A stretch of 64,000 nt of DNA from Capnocytophaga gingivalis ATCC 33624 (lineage in GTDB: Bacteria; Bacteroidota; Bacteroidia; Flavobacteriales; Flavobacteriaceae): assembly GCF_000174755.1 (NCBI RefSeq), contig NZ_ACLQ01000022.1, positions 62,001-126,000 on the forward strand, read 5' to 3'. The first letter of the stretch is position 1. Each line of letters starts with the position of its first letter. Below are positions 60,904 through 64,000 of the stretch, piece after piece. The notes under the pieces are model-generated. The model made no database searches and had not been told where the DNA came from. It was given only the letters and a program-made list of their open reading frames with translations. The position numbers and the translations under genes are program-made.

Positions 60904-61980
60904 ATGTTATACGGAATAGATATTTTCTCAGGTGCAGGAGGTTTGAGCCTTGGTGCAGAAATGGCTGGAATACAAATCTGCTATGGAATTGAGATAAATC
61001 CAAGTGCAGCTAAATCATTTACTCGAAATCATAAAGGAGCAAAAGTTCTTCAAGGAGACATCAAAGACATTGACCCATCAAAACTAAAAGAAGGTATTGA
61101 TCCAGTATTTATCATTATGGGTGGACCTCCTTGCCAAGGATTTTCACTTTCGAATACTCGTACGCGAAATATGCAGAATGAAAATAACTTCTTGTTCTTA
61201 GAATTCGTCCGTTTTGTTCAGGAGCTGAAACCAACTTGGTTCGTTCTTGAAAATGTGTGGGGATTAACCAATATGGAAGAGGGTAAAACCAAGAACATGA
61301 TAGAGGATTGCTTCAGAGCTTTAGGTTATGAGGTAAATTCTCAGGTGCTGTGGGCATCTGATTATGGTGTCCCCCAAAATAGAAACCGTTTCTTCATGGT
61401 GGGTAATCGTCATGGAATAGAATTTGAATTTCCAGAACCTTTTGAGAAGAAAATTACGGTCGAAGAAGCTATTGGAGATTTGCCTGATTTGGATAATGGC
61501 GAGATGCTTGAAAAGGGCAAATATAAAGTCCCTTGTTCAGAAGCAAGTGAGTATGCTCAGCTTATGCGAGAGCATTCTCATTACCCAACTCAGAATTTTG
61601 TTTCACGTAATAATAACCTTGTAATTCAACGCTATACGCACATTAAACAAGGGCAAAACTGGCGTGCAATCCCCGATGAACTGATGCAGAACTATGCAGA
61701 TAAAGGACGCACTCATAGTGGCATTTACAAACGTCTTATTGCCGACCAACCTTCTGTGGTAATCTCTAACTACAGAAAGAGTATGCTCATTCACCCTTAT
61801 CAAGACAGAGGTTTGTCTGTACGCGAAGCCGCACGCTTGCAGAGTTTCCCAGATGACTTCTATTTTGAAGGACCTATCTCACACATCCAACAACAGATTG
61901 GTAATGCCGTACCACCACTACTAGCAAAAGCTGTATTTGACCAAATTATAAAAATGTCGCGTCACGATGGCCAAAGATAG
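60904..61980 (+). CDS. C5-cytosine DNA methyltransferase
   Basis: A 358-residue protein with all main m5C motifs: I (D-I-F-S-G-A-G-G-L-S-L-G, residue ~6), IV (G-G-P-P-C-Q-G-F-S with catalytic Cys near residue 81), VI (E-N-V-W-G-L near 120), VIII (Q-N-R-N-R-F-F-M-V-G near 158) and X (Q-Q-I-G-N-A-V-P-P-L near 340). The target-recognition region (about 190-300) determines the site, not readable here. It is the first gene of the operon and overlaps the next by 14 bp. It probably marks host DNA as self. Confidence 0.95.
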   Translation: MLYGIDIFSGAGGLSLGAEMAGIQICYGIEINPSAAKSFTRNHKGAKVLQGDIKDIDPSKLKEGIDPVFIIMGGPPCQGFSLSNTRTRNMQNENNFLFLEFVRFVQELKPTWFVLENVWGLTNMEEGKTKNMIEDCFRALGYEVNSQVLWASDYGVPQNRNRFFMVGNRHGIEFEFPEPFEKKITVEEAIGDLPDLDNGEMLEKGKYKVPCSEASEYAQLMREHSHYPTQNFVSRNNNLVIQRYTHIKQGQNWRAIPDELMQNYADKGRTHSGIYKRLIADQPSVVISNYRKSMLIHPYQDRGLSVREAARLQSFPDDFYFEGPISHIQQQIGNAVPPLLAKAVFDQIIKMSRHDGQR

Positions 61981-63463
61981 AGAAAACATACCTGTAGCAC
62001 CTACCTTAATGGGTTCCCTTAGATCCATGGGGTATTCCTTTGAATCCGCGGTAGCCGATGTTATTGATAATAGCATCAGCGCACATGCTACACTCGTAAA
62101 AGTACTCTTCCCAACCACTCCACTTGAACCGACAGCTGTAGGTATTTTAGATGATGGTGAAGGGATGAGTGATGAAAAACTCTTTGAGGCGATGCGTTAT
62201 GGGAGCATGGCGTCAGAAGCAGAACGTGATGAAGACGACCTTGGGCGTTTCGGCATGGGCATGAAGGCTGCTTCCCTTTCCCAATGTAGAAATTTGACGG
62301 TAGTTAGTTATAGCCAAGGAAAACGAAGCGCCTATACTTGGGATTATGATTACATCCAGAAAAAACAAAAATGGATAATCCAAGAGCTTACGTCACAAGA
62401 AATAGACAATCTCCCATACGTTAGCCAGATTACCGATCAGGCTAAAGGCACACTTGTAATCTGGAGAGACTTTGATGTTTTGTCAAAATCAAGTGATGGT
62501 CAGGTTTACGAAACCCTTGATAATTTAAAGAACTCGCTCGATAAAGCTCTTGCACTTATTTTCCATAGATTCCTTTCTGCCACAGGTAGTGCTAAACTCC
62601 AAATTCAGATAAACAACTTGAGTGTAAAGCCGCTTGATCCATTTCTCGAACGTCATCCAAGAACTTCAAGCAAAAGGGAACGAACTATAGCAATCAACGA
62701 TAGTGAAGGAATGGAGCGCTTGATTCATGTAAAACCATTTGTTCTTCCTTTTGCCACCGATCTTTCTGATAACGACAAGAAGCTGATTGGAGGCATAGAA
62801 AACCTCCGAGCAAAGCAAGGGTTCTACGTTTACCGAAATAATCGTCTCATTATTTGGGGTACTTGGTTTGGCATGAAACAACGTGCTGAGTTGACAAAGA
62901 ATGCTCGAATACGTGTTGATATTCCTAATATGCTGGATGACATATGGGGTATTGACATTAAGAAGCAAAATGCTTCTATCCCTAAGCGTATTCTTAATCA
63001 GTTGCGCAAAACGGTATTTGATACACTCGAAGCATCCGTTAATCAGCAAACTTACCGAGGAAGAACTGCAAAGATTGACGATGAAACAGATTATATCTGG
63101 GATAGAAAAGAAGGTCGAAACCAGATGTTCTATTACCAGATAAACAGAGAAAGCAAACTATTTCAGTTTGTCAAGGATAAAATGTCTGAAGAGGATTACA
63201 ACTATCTTGAAATGCTGGTAACAGAGATTGAGAACAACATCCCAACTCAGCAAATGTACATTGACAGATCAAATGAAGCAATTACTGTAGAAGAAACAGA
63301 TAGTCGCTTTGATGATGTCTTCCAAATTGCTGTAACAATGGTAAGTACATTAAAGATTACAACGAAGAGTACTACAGAAAGCATCATTAACGACCTGATG
63401 AAATCTGAGCCATTCTGCAAGTACCCAAAGTTAATGGATAAACTAACTGATAATTTCAAATAA
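61967..63463 (+). CDS. GHKL (MutL-like) ATPase of a defence operon
   Basis: A 498-residue protein. The Bergerat ATP-binding motifs are clear: N box (E-S-A-V-A-D-V-I-D-N-S-I-S-A near residue 29), G1 (D-D-G-E-G-M near 63) and G2 (G-R-F-G-M-G-M-K-A-A near 92). These match the HATPase_c_3/MutL-type. The middle (~200-340) looks like an S5/transducer-type domain and the C-terminal 150 residues are helical. There is no histidine kinase domain, so it is not a sensor kinase. It starts inside the methyltransferase gene and ends 4 bp before the Z1 gene, indicating tight coupling. The partner set fits a restriction-like module. Confidence 0.88.
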   Translation: MAKDRENIPVAPTLMGSLRSMGYSFESAVADVIDNSISAHATLVKVLFPTTPLEPTAVGILDDGEGMSDEKLFEAMRYGSMASEAERDEDDLGRFGMGMKAASLSQCRNLTVVSYSQGKRSAYTWDYDYIQKKQKWIIQELTSQEIDNLPYVSQITDQAKGTLVIWRDFDVLSKSSDGQVYETLDNLKNSLDKALALIFHRFLSATGSAKLQIQINNLSVKPLDPFLERHPRTSSKRERTIAINDSEGMERLIHVKPFVLPFATDLSDNDKKLIGGIENLRAKQGFYVYRNNRLIIWGTWFGMKQRAELTKNARIRVDIPNMLDDIWGIDIKKQNASIPKRILNQLRKTVFDTLEASVNQQTYRGRTAKIDDETDYIWDRKEGRNQMFYYQINRESKLFQFVKDKMSEEDYNYLEMLVTEIENNIPTQQMYIDRSNEAITVEETDSRFDDVFQIAVTMVSTLKITTKSTTESIINDLMKSEPFCKYPKLMDKLTDNFK

Positions 63464-63467
63464 ACTA

Positions 63468-64000
63468 ATGACTGATGATTTATACCTTTCGTTGAGGCAA
63501 ATAACATTTATCTTCATCGATGCTGATAAAGCAGTAGGCAATGAGGTGAAATTTGAAAACATTAACACATATATTGATAGAGCGATAACGTCGCTCCGGA
63601 TTACTTGTGATGAAGAGACACGAAAACGTCTTTTCACGGATGTGGAGTATCAGTTCAAAATCACTCATGCCAAGGGAAATGTAATCTTTGATGATTATGA
63701 CAGTAGACAAGAGTGGTATTCCAATGAGGATATTAAGAAGCCTTATTTCTGGAATAAATACAAAGCATTACTTCTTAAGAATTCATCCTTCAGCAGAAAG
63801 AGTATAAATCTTCTAGATGAGGATACTCTGCCTAACATAATGAACTGTCTTGGCAATCCCAATGACCAGTTTGAAGGTAAAAGATTCCGTAGAGGACTTA
63901 TCATTGGTGACGTACAATCTGGGAAAACAGCAACATACTCTGGTTTGATTTGTAAGGCTGCCGATGCTGGCTACAAAGTAGTCATACTGCTTGCAGGAAT
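63468..64000 (+). CDS. Z1-domain ATPase, N-terminal part (runs off window)
   Basis: ATG at 63468, 4 bp after the GHKL gene; the frame stays open for ~177 codons to the right edge, so no stop is seen. After a mixed N-terminal ~145 residues comes the diagnostic Walker A region of Z1 proteins: R-G-L-I-I-G-D-V-Q-S-G-K-T-A-T-Y then G-L-I-C-K-A-A-D-A-G-Y-K-V-V-I-L-L-A-G. The Z1 domain is a P-loop (helicase-like) ATPase found in restriction-like loci. The rest, and the usual downstream PD-(D/E)XK-type and AIPR-type partners, would be beyond the window. Confidence 0.85.
   Translation, partial: MTDDLYLSLRQITFIFIDADKAVGNEVKFENINTYIDRAITSLRITCDEETRKRLFTDVEYQFKITHAKGNVIFDDYDSRQEWYSNEDIKKPYFWNKYKALLLKNSSFSRKSINLLDEDTLPNIMNCLGNPNDQFEGKRFRRGLIIGDVQSGKTATYSGLICKAADAGYKVVILLAG

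Noticed and set aside
61967-63463. Sensor histidine kinase
   Set aside because: It has the GHKL ATP site, but there is no HisKA domain, membrane helix or response regulator; MutL-like motifs and operon partners fit a DNA-processing ATPase.

Overview
The window looks like chromosomal DNA of a Bacteroidota bacterium of the Flavobacteriaceae, most plausibly Capnocytophaga. Evidence seen directly: three SusC/SusD outer-membrane import loci, a fused SecDF, a GYDIA-type GHMP kinase, a DUF3822 gene, TAnnTTTG-type -7 promoter boxes in front of many genes, few Shine-Dalgarno sites, and AT-rich DNA with A/T-rich intergenic repeats. The genus is an inference.

Layout. (1) 1-4.5 kb, plus strand: a lipid-type operon with a CdsA/YnbB-like cytidylyltransferase, a patatin-fold protein lacking canonical catalytic residues, a membrane-anchored SDR, and a YnbC-like hydrolase-methyltransferase fusion, followed by a small membrane protein. 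(2) 4.5-17.6 kb, minus strand: a dense run of about 20 small genes, mostly families used as toxin-immunity or interaction modules (LRR, LRR-NTF2, DKNYY, WG repeats, DUF6794, DUF4304, OmdA-like, SUKH/SMI1, DUF2262/2004-like). There is an internal tandem duplication and there are several broken genes. No toxin gene is visible, so it reads as an orphan immunity array. (3) 17.7-24.3 kb: a lipoprotein, an M48 metalloprotease, a solitary RND efflux permease and a C69 dipeptidase.

(4) 24.3-46.6 kb, minus strand: three tandem paralogous operons, each ordered SusC - SusD - HExxH zinc-metallohydrolase lipoprotein - DUF4302 lipoprotein. Each has its own promoter-like box and hairpin terminator. The SusC of the third (rightmost) copy carries a one-base frameshift. 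The four proteins of a unit plausibly form one outer-membrane capture, cleavage and import machine; the substrate is unknown. (5) 46.9-60.3 kb: mostly housekeeping genes: SemiSWEET, Dps, a RecD-like helicase, DUF3822, an NFU protein, a GHMP kinase, a ferredoxin, two identical tRNA-Val genes, SecDF, a BaiN-like flavoprotein and a TatD nuclease whose C-terminus is missing.

(6) 60.3-64.0 kb, plus strand: an accessory island beginning at the broken tatD end. It has about 550 bp of gene remnants and a promoter, then a tightly coupled operon of a C5-cytosine DNA methyltransferase, a MutL/GHKL-type ATPase and the start of a Z1-domain ATPase that runs off the window. This is the strongest candidate for a phage-defence (restriction-like) system; its nuclease partner would lie beyond the right edge.
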